This document shows positions 26,386 through 35,504 of a stretch of DNA of 64,000 nt, piece by piece; the first letter of the stretch is position 1, and each line of letters opens with the position of its first letter. Position numbers and translations under genes: made by a program. The notes under the pieces are model-generated. The model searched no databases. It was not told the DNA's origin and saw nothing but the letters and a program-made list of their open reading frames with translations. The stretch is from positions 45,290-109,289 of the forward strand of contig CAYPRX010000041.1 in the NCBI GenBank assembly GCA_964413265.1. Direction: 5' to 3'. The DNA is from CAVYGN01 sp964413265. GTDB taxonomy: Bacteria > Spirochaetota > Brevinematia > Brevinematales > JAOACQ01.

Positions 26386-27354
26386 TCACAAAAACATAAA
26401 CGCTTCCGGAAGTTTACCAGAACTCTTATACTCAGAGTATAGTTTAATAACCTTCCTCTTATCATTATAGATCGTTTTATTCAAATCATCAAGATTATGA
26501 AATTTTTTTTCATTTCTTATCTTTTTTATATAGAGGACACAGTATTTTTCATTATTCCTCAGGAGGCTGAAATCCCCGTCGTAATCAACTATATTAGTCT
26601 CGTTGCGGATTTCATGGCTCGAGAATGTAGGACGGCTCCCTACGTATGTCATTGAGGGATAGAACCTTTCATTTATATAAAAAAGGGAAAAGTAAACACC
26701 TATCTGCGGAAGAACCTGCCTGTTAATCTCGAGATTGATAGTGGGATATCCTGTTTTTTTGCCGATCCCGTCTCCCGGAATCTTCCTTGAAATAATAAAA
26801 TACGGCCGGCCAAGCATAGCTGCAGCAGCCTCGAGTTCACCGCAGAGAATTTTTTCCCTTATAAGGCTCGAACTTACCGCCGAGAAATGGTACCTTCGCT
26901 TTTCGATTACTTTAAGTGTTAAATTTTCGTCCTTCACTGCTTCCTGTATTGTATGTATGCTGCCTGAATTGCCCTTCCCGAACCTGAAATCTGAACCTAC
27001 ATAAAAATGGAGTTTTCCGATTTTATCCCTGAAGAGTTCGATAAAATCCCTGGCTTCAATGCCTGCAACCCTGTTGAAATCCAGGGAGATAATTTCATCA
27101 ATTCCTGCAAGGGAAAGAGCCTTTATTTTATATCCTTCGGGGAAAAGATAGCCCTTGAATTTTTCCGGGTTTACGTAGAGCGACGTCGATTCCTCGAATG
27201 TCACTGCTATGGTCCGGCCCCCTCCTGCATCCTTCTTCATTGCTTTTATGATCTTAATATGGCCAATGTGGAGGCCGTCAAAATTGCCGATAGTGACATA
27301 AGCCTCGTTGTAGTTATTCAGAGATTTCAGATCTCCGGTTTTAATGTAATTCAT
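26386..27354 (-). CDS. ribF: bifunctional riboflavin kinase/FAD synthetase
   Basis: RibF makes FMN and FAD from riboflavin. The N-terminal adenylyltransferase domain has VTIGNFDGLHIGHIKII and VGSDFRFGKGNSG. The C-terminal kinase domain has GRPYFIISRKIPGDGIGKKTGYPTINL and the metal/ATP residues around it. The length of 322 residues is normal. Its ATG overlaps the murJ stop by four bases (ATGA), so translation is coupled. Confidence 0.95.
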   Translation of the reverse strand: MNYIKTGDLKSLNNYNEAYVTIGNFDGLHIGHIKIIKAMKKDAGGGRTIAVTFEESTSLYVNPEKFKGYLFPEGYKIKALSLAGIDEIISLDFNRVAGIEARDFIELFRDKIGKLHFYVGSDFRFGKGNSGSIHTIQEAVKDENLTLKVIEKRRYHFSAVSSSLIREKILCGELEAAAAMLGRPYFIISRKIPGDGIGKKTGYPTINLEINRQVLPQIGVYFSLFYINERFYPSMTYVGSRPTFSSHEIRNETNIVDYDGDFSLLRNNEKYCVLYIKKIRNEKKFHNLDDLNKTIYNDKRKVIKLYSEYKSSGKLPEAFMFL

Positions 27355-28907
27355 CTTCTCAAATCCATTTTTAATTTACTGCTTATGATATAATAAAATA
27401 CTGCATATAATAATAATTCGGCAGCAGCCAGGCATAATGAAAGTAAAGCGTTCTGCATGGGCCGATAAACAAACCTGTGAAGGGGGTAAATAAGCGCAGT
27501 AGCTGCAAATGAAATCAAGAAAAGAATGGCAGTCCTGCCGGTCAGCCCGTAATTTCCCAAATTAAAACGCTTTTTTCTTTTCAGGCTGAAAAGGTAATAG
27601 AGGAGGGTCATCCAGCTCGCAATCATATCGGCCGCGAAAACCCCGTAAAATGCAATTTCAGGTAAAAAAGAACTGAAATACAGTCCCACGGAAAGAATGA
27701 ATATGATAAAATTCGCCCTGAGGGGCGTTTTAGCATCATTGAGAGAATAAAACACACGTTCGAAAATCATCACAAGCGCCATCGGCAGGAGGGCTGCGGA
27801 ATATAGTGTAACAGCAAGATAGTGCTTATGCAGAAGGTCACTTGTGAATTTGCCTGTGGATTTTACGAAAAACGTCGTAATGTCGCGAAACAGTGAATTA
27901 ACAACAGTATCCGGAAATACTGCGAAGAAAACGGCTATCGGGATCATAAGGTAGAGGACCAAATTAAGCCCTTCAGAGAGGGAACGGTTATAGCTGGTGC
28001 TGTCTGACGTGGTGTTGAATTTAGACAGGAGCGGCATCATAACGGTTCCGACAGCCCAGCCGATTATGCCCAGGGGGGCCTGTATGATCAGATATGAATT
28101 AAAGTAAATCGTAGCACTTCCGAGAAAGAATGAAAGAAATATTGTAGTGGCGTAAAACTTGACGGTAATGACAATCATGTTCAAAGCTGTTGGTTTGAAA
28201 AGCTTCATGAAATCACTCAGGTAAGGGTCCCTGAAATTGAGAACAAAAGTGTATCTGAAACCAATCTTCCGGAGTTCTATTAACTGAATAGCCACCATTA
28301 AAACCGACCCGGCCACAACCGCTATGCCAAGAGAATATATACCGATTGTCCTTACAAATAAAATCGGGATGATCATAAAAACCACATTTGAAAAAAACGG
28401 AGCAAACGCACTTGCCATAAATTTTTTATGGGAATTTAAAACACCCATTATCAGCGCATAGAGTGAAATGAATATGAGATAAGGCATCATGATCATAGTC
28501 AGAATTATATTCTGTCTAAGTAAATCGCTTCCTGATTTATATCCAGGAACAAGAAACGGCGCATAAAGGGGAGCCAGTGCCGCTCCGGCTATGACCAGCA
28601 TAGTATTGACAACTATGAATATATTTATAATATTCGAGGCAAACCTGAATGCCAGTTCGCTTTTGCTATCGTCCCTGCAGTCATGAAGAGTTTTCTGAAA
28701 AACCGGTATGAACGCGTAGGTAAAGGCGCCATCGCCTATATACCTGCTGAAGGAATTAACCAGGCGGAACGCCATCAGAAAGGGATCCTGAGCGGCTCCA
28801 AAAAGGTAGTTTGATACATTCTGTTTTAATACTCCTGTGACGCGTGAAAATAATGTCCCTACTGAATTGACCAGGGTATGCCTGTATGAGACAAGCCTTT
28901 TAGCCAT
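27351..28907 (-). CDS. murJ: lipid II flippase MurJ
   Basis: MurJ moves lipid II to the periplasmic face for peptidoglycan synthesis. The 518-residue protein has about 14 membrane helices of the MOP superfamily. Landmarks are TLFSRVTGVLKQ near the start, AFIPVFQKTL, the NSHKKFMASAFAPFFSNVVFMI stretch and FYSLNDAKTPLRANF. It lies 8 bases after dapA and overlaps ribF, linking cell-wall precursor export with meso-diaminopimelate supply. Confidence 0.94.
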   Translation of the reverse strand: MAKRLVSYRHTLVNSVGTLFSRVTGVLKQNVSNYLFGAAQDPFLMAFRLVNSFSRYIGDGAFTYAFIPVFQKTLHDCRDDSKSELAFRFASNIINIFIVVNTMLVIAGAALAPLYAPFLVPGYKSGSDLLRQNIILTMIMMPYLIFISLYALIMGVLNSHKKFMASAFAPFFSNVVFMIIPILFVRTIGIYSLGIAVVAGSVLMVAIQLIELRKIGFRYTFVLNFRDPYLSDFMKLFKPTALNMIVITVKFYATTIFLSFFLGSATIYFNSYLIIQAPLGIIGWAVGTVMMPLLSKFNTTSDSTSYNRSLSEGLNLVLYLMIPIAVFFAVFPDTVVNSLFRDITTFFVKSTGKFTSDLLHKHYLAVTLYSAALLPMALVMIFERVFYSLNDAKTPLRANFIIFILSVGLYFSSFLPEIAFYGVFAADMIASWMTLLYYLFSLKRKKRFNLGNYGLTGRTAILFLISFAATALIYPLHRFVYRPMQNALLSLCLAAAELLLYAVFYYIISSKLKMDLRR

Positions 28908-28915
28908 GCGCCGCT

Positions 28916-29800
28916 CTAAAAGAGCCCTCCGGCTTTGAGCGCAGCCGAAAGCTTCTCAAGATTTTCATTTTTCATAGGGCAGAGAGGAAGCCTGAATTCG
29001 AGGGTCCCGATAAGACCCATCATATGAGCTGCCGTTTTCACAGGGATAGGGTTGGTCTCCAGGAACATAGCCCTGTGAATGGGCAGAAGAGAAATATGAA
29101 TCTTTTTCGCTTTTTCATGGTCGCCTGCAAAGTATGCTTTGAACAGGCTGCTTGACAGGCCGGGAGTTATATTGCCTGTCACTGATACTGCCCCACTCCC
29201 GCCCACAGATAGAATAGGAAGATTTACAAAATCGTCACCGGAAAGCAGTATAAAACCTGATTTCGAATATTCCATTATCTCGGCCGCCTGCTGAAGGTTG
29301 CTTGATGCTTCTTTTATTCCGATTATCCCCGGTAATTTAGAAAGTTTTGCGACTGTTTCAGAAAGCATATTTACGCCGGTCCTGCCCGGAACGTTGTACA
29401 TTATCATGGGAAGATCGACCGAGGCGGCAATCTGACTGAAATGCCGGTACAGGCCCTCCTGAGTCGGCTTATTGTAATACGGCGTGATAGACAGGTGTGC
29501 CTCAGCGCCTGAGGATTTTGCGCTTCTAGCAAGTTCTATTGCTTCCATTGTTGAATTTGAACCTGTTCCGGCTATAACTGGTATCCTGCCCTTTACTTTT
29601 TTAACTGTAAAATCTATCACATCTATATGTTCTTTGGTGGTCAATGTAGCTGATTCTCCCGTCGTTCCGCATGGGACAAGGCCGTCTGAACCGTTACTTA
29701 TCTGAAATTCAATGAATTTTTCCAGGCTTTCATAATCAACTTCTCCATTTTTAAAAGGGGTGATAAGCGCTGTAATTGAACCCCCGATTGTGTTGATCAT
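28916..29800 (-). CDS. dapA: 4-hydroxy-tetrahydrodipicolinate synthase
   Basis: DapA condenses pyruvate and aspartate semialdehyde, the first committed step to lysine and diaminopimelate. The 294 residues carry GSITALITPF, GTTGESATL, the Tyr135 motif MYNVPGRTG and the Schiff-base Lys163 in GIIGIKEAS. It heads the minus-strand run and has its own promoter and GGAGGA site. It is divergent from lysA, the last enzyme of the same pathway, so the two ends of the pathway share one control region. Confidence 0.96.
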   Translation of the reverse strand: MINTIGGSITALITPFKNGEVDYESLEKFIEFQISNGSDGLVPCGTTGESATLTTKEHIDVIDFTVKKVKGRIPVIAGTGSNSTMEAIELARSAKSSGAEAHLSITPYYNKPTQEGLYRHFSQIAASVDLPMIMYNVPGRTGVNMLSETVAKLSKLPGIIGIKEASSNLQQAAEIMEYSKSGFILLSGDDFVNLPILSVGGSGAVSVTGNITPGLSSSLFKAYFAGDHEKAKKIHISLLPIHRAMFLETNPIPVKTAAHMMGLIGTLEFRLPLCPMKNENLEKLSAALKAGGLF

Positions 29801-29828
29801 GGATATCCTCCGAATTTTTCATTACAAG

Positions 29829-29857
29829 ATGATATAAATATCAACAGGATTAGTCAA
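29829..29857 (-). promoter_or_regulatory. sigma-70 promoter of dapA
   Basis: On the minus strand TTGACT and TATCAT are exactly 17 bases apart. The -10 ends 29 bases before the dapA start. No lysine riboswitch fold is recognisable in the short leader. Confidence 0.7.
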
Positions 29858-29949
29858 ATAAAGGTGAATTTTGAATGCATTTGCATCAACGGATACAGCA
29901 CACAGGGGCCCTAATCGGCGCTGTCCGGCACAAAGCGGCTCTAAAATTC

Positions 29950-29978
29950 TTGACAGAATAGAACACACCGAATACAAT
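29950..29978 (+). promoter_or_regulatory. sigma-70 promoter of lysA
   Basis: TTGACA at 29950 and TACAAT at 29973 are 17 bases apart, a near-consensus promoter. It ends 30 bases before the lysA ATG, which follows AGGAGGG. The 90 bases between this and the dapA promoter hold a small ATGC-ATTT-GCAT palindrome near 29876-29887. Confidence 0.8.
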
Positions 29979-30008
29979 AGTTGCTTAAAAACAAGGAGGG
30001 TTTGGATA

Positions 30009-31268
30009 ATGACGATCGAGACAAGGCAGAATGAAATGCTGCTCGGGGGCATAAAGGCATCGGACCTTGTCCGGGAGTTCGGCAGTCCTCTCTATGTCTA
30101 TAATGAGGCTGTAATCAGGGACTCTTTCAGAATGATCAATAATTCCATCAATTATGAGAAGAAGCGGATACACTATGCACTAAAGGCGAACAATAACCTC
30201 AGAATCCTGCAGATTCTTGAGGAAGAGGGGGCTTTTATAGACGCGGTTTCAAAAGAGGAAGTCATGCTCTCTCTCAAGGCCAATTACAGCCCACAGAAGA
30301 TACTTTTTACAGGGATCAACCTCAGTGATGATGATATGGATTTCGCAGTACGGAACAGTATAATGGTGAACCTCGGCTCTCTCGCCTCACTGGAAAAATA
30401 TGCATCTAAGTATCCCGGATCCACCGTTTCTATACGCATCAATCCCGATATGGGTGCAGGCCATCATGACCATGTGGTGACCGGCGGAAGGGATAGTAAA
30501 TTCGGCATATATTACAGCCAGCGCGGCCAGAGTGATCTTGACATGGCTTTTGAACTTATCCGGGCCAAAAAGATGAGACTTTCAGGAATTCATACCCATA
30601 TTGGGTCTGGCATTCTTGATGAAAAAAAATATAGCCGGCTTATGCAGCTTATCCTCAATATTGCACTAAAATCAAAGAACCTTGAATTTATTGATATCGG
30701 TGGAGGCTTTGGAATTCCATACAAGCCGGATGAACATAGTTTTGATTTTAGACTTTTCGGAAAGCATATCGACGAAATGATGAGTTCCTTCACAAGAGAA
30801 TATGGTTTTTCACCTTACCTCGCACTTGAGCCCGGGCGCTACCTCGTAGCCGAGGCAGGAACCCTACTGTGCACTGTAATGGACATTAAAAATACACCTG
30901 AATACACTTTTGCCGGCGTTGACACAGGTTTCAATCACCTTATTAGACCGATGCTTTATGGAAGCTACCACCCCGTCCTGAACGCTTCCCGCCTCGAAGG
31001 GACAAAGAAGGAATATGTCGTCAGCGGTTATATATGTGAAAGCGGCGATGTTTTCACCAGGAGTGAAAGCGGTTTCAGGCCCCAGCATATGACCGAAGTC
31101 AAGCCCGGCGATATTCTGGCCATTCTTAAAACAGGAGCTTACGGCTACTCGATGGCTTCAAATTACAATACCCGTCCCCGCCCGGCCGAAGTACTCGTTA
31201 CTGACGGAGAAGCCCGCCTTATCAGGAGAAGGGAGATATTCGACGATCTGATAAGAACTCAGGTTTAA
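30009..31268 (+). CDS. lysA: diaminopimelate decarboxylase
   Basis: LysA makes lysine from meso-diaminopimelate using PLP. The 419 residues have the PLP lysine at Lys59 (HYALKANNN), HTHIGSGI, IDIGGGFGIPY, EPGRYLVAEAG and the CESGDVF substrate loop. The open frame extends further upstream, but the ATG at 30009 with AGGAGGG eight bases before it and a promoter just upstream fixes the start. It is divergent from dapA. Confidence 0.95.
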   Translation: MTIETRQNEMLLGGIKASDLVREFGSPLYVYNEAVIRDSFRMINNSINYEKKRIHYALKANNNLRILQILEEEGAFIDAVSKEEVMLSLKANYSPQKILFTGINLSDDDMDFAVRNSIMVNLGSLASLEKYASKYPGSTVSIRINPDMGAGHHDHVVTGGRDSKFGIYYSQRGQSDLDMAFELIRAKKMRLSGIHTHIGSGILDEKKYSRLMQLILNIALKSKNLEFIDIGGGFGIPYKPDEHSFDFRLFGKHIDEMMSSFTREYGFSPYLALEPGRYLVAEAGTLLCTVMDIKNTPEYTFAGVDTGFNHLIRPMLYGSYHPVLNASRLEGTKKEYVVSGYICESGDVFTRSESGFRPQHMTEVKPGDILAILKTGAYGYSMASNYNTRPRPAEVLVTDGEARLIRRREIFDDLIRTQV

Positions 31269-31296
31269 CTGCTTTAAACCTCAAAATAATAAATAT

Positions 31297-31325
31297 TTGC
31301 AAAACAACATCATAAATAGTATAAT
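31297..31325 (+). promoter_or_regulatory. promoter of the fapR-like/fabH operon
   Basis: TTGCAA at 31297 and a perfect TATAAT at 31320 are 17 bases apart. The -10 is overlapped by the inverted repeat that begins at 31321, the arrangement expected for a repressed promoter. Confidence 0.7.
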
Positions 31326-31356
31326 ATCACACAGTGATATTATGAAGTGATATTAT
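31321..31356 (+). promoter_or_regulatory. candidate operator of the FapR-like regulator
   Basis: ATAATATCAC (31321-31330), a 3-base spacer and GTGATATTAT (31334-31343) make a perfect 23-base palindrome. A third exact half-site, GTGATATTAT, repeats at 31347-31356, 13 bases further on. The palindrome covers the -10 and the likely start point of the operon encoding a DNA-binding regulator, so autoregulation is the simplest reading. The half-site differs from the Bacillus FapR box. Confidence 0.7.
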
Positions 31357-31367
31357 GAGGATGATTT

Positions 31368-31988
31368 ATGGGCAAGTCTCTAAACCCCGTCGAAGAAAGA
31401 CATGAGAGAATGCTCAGGGAAATTGATAAAAATCCTTTTATTCTGGATGAGGAATTAGCCAGGATCCTTAATGTCAGCATTCACACGATAAGATCCGACA
31501 GACACAAGACAGGAATACCCGAGGTGCGAAGAAGAGGAAAGAATATTTCTGATACTATGTTCGCACATTCAAGAACACTTAAGGACCCCGAGATCATTGG
31601 TGATATTCTTGAACTCGATCCTGACAGGGAAGGTCTTTCCCTTTTGGACACGGACGAATCGATGGCAGTTGAAAAATCAAGTATCATAAGAGGCCACATC
31701 CTCTTCGCGCAGGCAAATTCTCTTGCGAATGCGATTCTCGACTCCGAGGTGGCTATGACATCAGAGGCACAGGTGAGGTTTATTTCCCCTGTGCGTGCAG
31801 GTGAAAGAGTGCTTGCAAAAGCAAGGGTAACATCATCAATAAAGCATAAAAGAGAAGTCGAAGTAATAATGAAAACCAAAAAAAAACTCGTATTTGAAGG
31901 TCATTTTACAATTTACTGCCTCGATGCCGGCATAGCAGCCCATTTAAGTCTTTTGAATGAAGATGAAATTAGCGGAGGAAATAAATGA
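31368..31988 (+). CDS. fapR: FapR-like acyl-metabolism transcription factor (HTH + hot-dog domain)
   Basis: FapR represses fatty-acid and phospholipid genes and is released by malonyl-CoA. Here 206 residues show an N-terminal helix-turn-helix at about 22-55 (ENPF-like NPFILDEELARILNVSIHTIRSDRHKTGIPEVR), a linker helix and a C-terminal hot-dog domain at about 90-200 (RGHILFAQANSLANAILD, AQVRFISPVRAGERVLAKARV). The domain order and length match FapR. It overlaps fabH by four bases, so a fatty-acid target is in the same operon. FapR is best known from Firmicutes, making its presence in a diderm of note. Ligand is inferred. Confidence 0.85.
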   Translation: MGKSLNPVEERHERMLREIDKNPFILDEELARILNVSIHTIRSDRHKTGIPEVRRRGKNISDTMFAHSRTLKDPEIIGDILELDPDREGLSLLDTDESMAVEKSSIIRGHILFAQANSLANAILDSEVAMTSEAQVRFISPVRAGERVLAKARVTSSIKHKREVEVIMKTKKKLVFEGHFTIYCLDAGIAAHLSLLNEDEISGGNK

Positions 31989-32920
31989 CTAAAATTGGAA
32001 TTTCAGCAATAGGCTCCTATGTGCCGGAGAAAAAGCTGACAAATGCCGACCTTGAAAAAATGGTTGAAACTACTGATGAATGGATAGTATCCCGTACAGG
32101 CATACGTGAAAGACGGATAGCTCCGGACAATATCCAGGCATCTGATATGGCTATTATGGCAGCGCAGAATTGCATTTCCCATGCAAAAATTAAACCCGAA
32201 ATCATCATATCCTCTACCGGGACAGGCGAGACGAATTTCCCATTCCAGTCAAGCAGGGTAGCTGAGCATTTCGGACTTACAAATACTGCCGGATTTGATC
32301 TTAACGCCGGATGTTCCGGCCTTATATACGCGATCTCAGCCGGCTTCAGTTTAATGAAAACGTTTAAGTATAATAACGCTTTGATCACTGCTAGTGAAAA
32401 GATGTCGTACTTCACTGATTATACGGACAGGGCAAGCTGTATACTTCTGGGTGACGGTGCATCATCCATACTGCTTTCAAGCCGTAATTTTGAGCATGAG
32501 ATACTGACCTTCGATCTCGGCTTGGACGGAACCGGGAGCAATCTCATAACACTCGGAGCGAGAGAGGGAAACAGATATTTCTGGCAGGACGGACAGAAGG
32601 TTTTTAAATTTGCCGTAAAAAAAATGTGCGATGTAATCAATTCTTTAAAACAGAATATAAAGATCGGAAAGAATTCGAATCTGTTTATTATACCGCACCA
32701 GGCGAATATGAGGATATTTGAAACGGTAGCCGTACGCACCGGTATCCCCATTAGTAATTTCATAATAAATATTGATCGTTTCGGTAATACCTCTTCAGCA
32801 TCGATAGGCATCGCGCTGGACGAGGCCTCCAAAGAGGACCGGTTCTCCAGGGGTGATATTATTCTGCTGATTGGATTCGGTGCCGGTTTATCCTGGGCAG
32901 GCGCCGCAGTCAGATGGTAA
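31985..32920 (+). CDS. fabH: 3-oxoacyl-ACP synthase III (FabH)
   Basis: FabH starts fatty-acid synthesis by condensing acetyl-CoA (or a branched acyl-CoA) with malonyl-ACP. The 311 residues keep the whole Cys-His-Asn triad: Cys110 in LNAGCSGLIYA, His238 in PHQANMRI and Asn268 in RFGNTSSASI. EWIVSRTGIRERRIA near residue 33 is typical. Its start overlaps the fapR-like stop (ATGA), and its end overlaps the convergent folK by 33 bases. No plsX, fabD or acpP is adjacent, so this FabH may be regulated separately from the main fatty-acid operon. Confidence 0.93.
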   Translation: MTKIGISAIGSYVPEKKLTNADLEKMVETTDEWIVSRTGIRERRIAPDNIQASDMAIMAAQNCISHAKIKPEIIISSTGTGETNFPFQSSRVAEHFGLTNTAGFDLNAGCSGLIYAISAGFSLMKTFKYNNALITASEKMSYFTDYTDRASCILLGDGASSILLSSRNFEHEILTFDLGLDGTGSNLITLGAREGNRYFWQDGQKVFKFAVKKMCDVINSLKQNIKIGKNSNLFIIPHQANMRIFETVAVRTGIPISNFIINIDRFGNTSSASIGIALDEASKEDRFSRGDIILLIGFGAGLSWAGAAVRW

Positions 32921-33382
32921 CTTAAGCGTGTCCAGAAGTTCATTGTACAATTCTGAAATTGTTTTTTTCAGAACCGGGTGAACGAATTCAGGGCAGATAT
33001 CGAGAAGAGGCCTTAGCACGAAATATCTGTTCTGCATATCCGGATGAGGTACGATCAGATCTTTTATGGAAATAATATCACTGTCATAAAATATTATATC
33101 AATATCTATTGTTCTCTCCCCCCATCTGACCGTCCTCTTTCTGCCCAATTCCGTCTCAATCAAATGTATTTTATCTAAAACTTCCATTGGTGAAAGCCGG
33201 GTTTGTGCAATAAGGGCCATGTTTATAAAATCCGGCTGATCTGTTTTGCCATATGGCCTCGTACGGTATGGCTTAGAACATTTTTTAACCTCAGCAAAGG
33301 AACTAAACCTGAGGATTGCACATCGTATATTTTTTTTTCTTTCGCCAATATTTGCACCTAAAGAAAGAATAACGGTATGCAT
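32888..33382 (-). CDS. folK: 2-amino-4-hydroxy-6-hydroxymethyldihydropteridine diphosphokinase
   Basis: FolK pyrophosphorylates the pterin precursor of folate. The 164 residues contain ILSLGANIGERKKNI, TRPYG..DQPDFINMAL, the IETELGR block and RWGERTIDIDIIFYD, then VPHPDMQNRYFVLRPL. The ATG at 33382 is chosen since it lies two bases after the preceding stop and matches the usual family start. An in-frame ATG four codons earlier is possible. It is the last gene of the ior operon by position and overlaps fabH from the other strand. Confidence 0.93.
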   Translation of the reverse strand: MHTVILSLGANIGERKKNIRCAILRFSSFAEVKKCSKPYRTRPYGKTDQPDFINMALIAQTRLSPMEVLDKIHLIETELGRKRTVRWGERTIDIDIIFYDSDIISIKDLIVPHPDMQNRYFVLRPLLDICPEFVHPVLKKTISELYNELLDTLKLPSDCGACPG

Positions 33383-33384
33383 AA

Positions 33385-33975
33385 CTATACCCATGTCTTT
33401 AGCAGTTTCCTTCCTATCTCGAACGCCTCAAAATTCTTGCTCTCATAACCCTGTTTAATAAATGTTCTTATAGCCTCTTTCCATGTCCGTAAAGAGATCT
33501 CGCTGAGAAAGTTGGATAGAACTCCGAGGATAAGAGTATTTACGAGCTTTGTATTCCCGAGCGGTTTTACCGCTTCAAGAGCGTTGACTACCCGCAAATG
33601 AGCCGTGTATAAAGAAATATATTTCCTGATATCGGCTGGATATTCCGAGAGACCCAGAATTACCGTTATCGGCTGTATTTCCAGATCATTTACAAGAACG
33701 AATCCATTCCGCTTGAGAAAACCGATATTCCGCAGGGCTTCCAGCTTTTCAAAACTGATTAAAAATTCTGCTTCACCGGGTGAAACTACGGGAGAATGAA
33801 CCCGCTCACCGTATCTCAGGAAACTTGTGACAGCCCCTTCCCTCTGGCTCATACCATGGATCTCGTTTTTTTTAACATCGTAGCCAGTTTTAAAGAGGGC
33901 GTATGAGAGGATATCCGAAGCGAGAACAATTCCCTGTCCGCCGACCCCGCAAATAACAATACTTTTAGTATTCAT
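33385..33975 (-). CDS. iorB: indolepyruvate:ferredoxin oxidoreductase, beta subunit
   Basis: IorB is the gamma-domain partner of IorA. It is 196 residues with ICGVGGQGIVLASDILSYAL at 9-28 and EIHGMSQREGAVTSFLRYG, the signatures of this family. The complex oxidatively decarboxylates aryl pyruvates to aryl-acetyl-CoA and reduces ferredoxin. Unusually, the gene is separated from iorA by a 1.5-kb phosphatase gene on the same strand; it begins 14 bases after that gene. Confidence 0.9.
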   Translation of the reverse strand: MNTKSIVICGVGGQGIVLASDILSYALFKTGYDVKKNEIHGMSQREGAVTSFLRYGERVHSPVVSPGEAEFLISFEKLEALRNIGFLKRNGFVLVNDLEIQPITVILGLSEYPADIRKYISLYTAHLRVVNALEAVKPLGNTKLVNTLILGVLSNFLSEISLRTWKEAIRTFIKQGYESKNFEAFEIGRKLLKTWV

Positions 33976-33989
33976 ATATTGATATATCC

Positions 33990-35504
33990 TTACAATTTGA
34001 TAACCATTATTGTTCTGTCATCCTTTTGAAGTGTCCCCTCGAAATAATCCTCCAGCTGGATGAGGATATCGCTGATAATGCTGGAAGCCGAAGCTTCCTT
34101 CTTGGTTACCTGGAGGAATATTTTCTCCAGATTTTCCTTCCCCAGCTGTCTGCCGTCCGGGTTTATTCCATCGATTATGCCATCACTGAAAAGGAGTAGA
34201 ACATCACCACTTGATATGTTTATTGAATCGGCTGAAAATTTGGCATTTTTAAATGTCCCTATAATCGGATTTTTGTTCCTGACCCTCTTAACTGTTCTTG
34301 TCAGGCTTGAAAAATAAAGCTGATCCGTATGACCGGCTGATATAAAATGAACGGTCCGGTTTTCCAGGTTTATCAAGCATGCGAAAAGAGTAGCGTATGA
34401 GTAAGTATTCTCAAGTATCCTTGTAATACGCTGGTTCAGAAGCGTAAAAGCCTGCGCAAGGTTATCAAAATATTTATTCTCGATGAGCTCTTCAACTTCA
34501 ACCTTGAGAATGGCCCAGATCATCGCAGCATACACTCCATGCCCTGATGCATCACCAAGAAAGAGGAGAAGGTTGTTGTCATCGAGTCTGTAAAAATCAT
34601 AATAATCACCCCCAACGCTCTGCATCGGCATATATGAAATCTCCATATCGATAAAATTCTGGATAAACTTCTGCTTGTCAAGAGGAAGGAGTGAAATCTG
34701 GAGAGATTGAGCGGTCCTGACATCATCCATCATCTGGCGGTTAAGTTCCATCAGTCTTTTATTCGAATCGCTGGAGCGCGTCAGTATATTCAGATAATCA
34801 AAAACAAAGTTAAGCGACAGCCCCATAATCAGGATAGCCGATCCGTAAGCAATTGGAGATCCCAGTGTTGAGTAGAACCAGCTTGATTTCATGATATGAA
34901 GTATTATGTCTACAATAACTGATAATATGGCAATTATTCCGGTGGCGAGAAGAATCCTATAACGGACAAGGTTCATCGGAGTGATTTTGCTTTTCTCAAC
35001 TCTTAAAATTGTATTAAATTCATACTGTTCGTTTGTCCCGATCCCGGCCAGCAGAAGGGCCAATAATAATTGAAAAACTGTGAAGTACCTGCTTTGATTG
35101 AAGTTGAATATAAAAATTGAAAATATACCCAATGTGCATAAAATGCATAAAAAGGATAGAAAAATCCTGTTCCTTTTTTTGTATCCGTCTGTTTCAACAA
35201 AAGTGGAACCTTTAATTGATACCGAGATAAAGCGCAGGAACAGAACATAAAAAAAAAGCCCGATTATGCCGAATACTATGGACAATTTATAAGCGAGATC
35301 AGCGGCTTCAGGATAAAAGTTATTCCAGAAAACCATCAGATCAGAAAAAACGATATTTAAAGCTATGATTATTATAACCGGCAGATAGAACTTTAACCGG
35401 AGCACCTGGTTTCCAGCCATAAATAAGTAATATATCAGCGACTGGATTATAAGGAATATGCAGAAACAGATGCAGGCAAGGTAAGATATCAGAACCGGGT
35501 TCAT
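33990..35504 (-). CDS. membrane-anchored PP2C-type phosphatase (RsbU/SpoIIE family)
   Basis: This 504-residue protein has about eight membrane helices in residues 1-230, a short coiled coil (NKRLMELNRQMMDDVRTAQSLQISLLP) and a SpoIIE phosphatase domain at about 270-504. Metal ligands lie in VGGDYYDF, LGDASGHGVYAAM, LFSDGIIDG and KDDRTIMVI. Such enzymes dephosphorylate anti-sigma antagonist proteins in partner-switching stress pathways. The start overlaps the iorA stop by four bases (ATGA), so it is translated with the oxidoreductase. No anti-sigma factor or STAS gene is nearby. Confidence 0.9.
   Translation of the reverse strand: MNPVLISYLACICFCIFLIIQSLIYYLFMAGNQVLRLKFYLPVIIIIALNIVFSDLMVFWNNFYPEAADLAYKLSIVFGIIGLFFYVLFLRFISVSIKGSTFVETDGYKKRNRIFLSFLCILCTLGIFSIFIFNFNQSRYFTVFQLLLALLLAGIGTNEQYEFNTILRVEKSKITPMNLVRYRILLATGIIAILSVIVDIILHIMKSSWFYSTLGSPIAYGSAILIMGLSLNFVFDYLNILTRSSDSNKRLMELNRQMMDDVRTAQSLQISLLPLDKQKFIQNFIDMEISYMPMQSVGGDYYDFYRLDDNNLLLFLGDASGHGVYAAMIWAILKVEVEELIENKYFDNLAQAFTLLNQRITRILENTYSYATLFACLINLENRTVHFISAGHTDQLYFSSLTRTVKRVRNKNPIIGTFKNAKFSADSINISSGDVLLLFSDGIIDGINPDGRQLGKENLEKIFLQVTKKEASASSIISDILIQLEDYFEGTLQKDDRTIMVIKL

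Noticed and set aside
29878..30008. Upstream extension of the lysA frame
   Set aside because: It covers a near-consensus promoter and the ribosome site; no family homology is visible in the extension.
31261..31281. Inverted repeat AGGTTTAA/TTAAACCT at the lysA stop
   Set aside because: Low GC stem with no T-run on the plus strand; too weak for a terminator and may be chance.
32853..32862. A copy of the FapR-like half-site GTGATATTAT inside fabH
   Set aside because: Single half-site without a partner inside coding DNA; likely coincidence.
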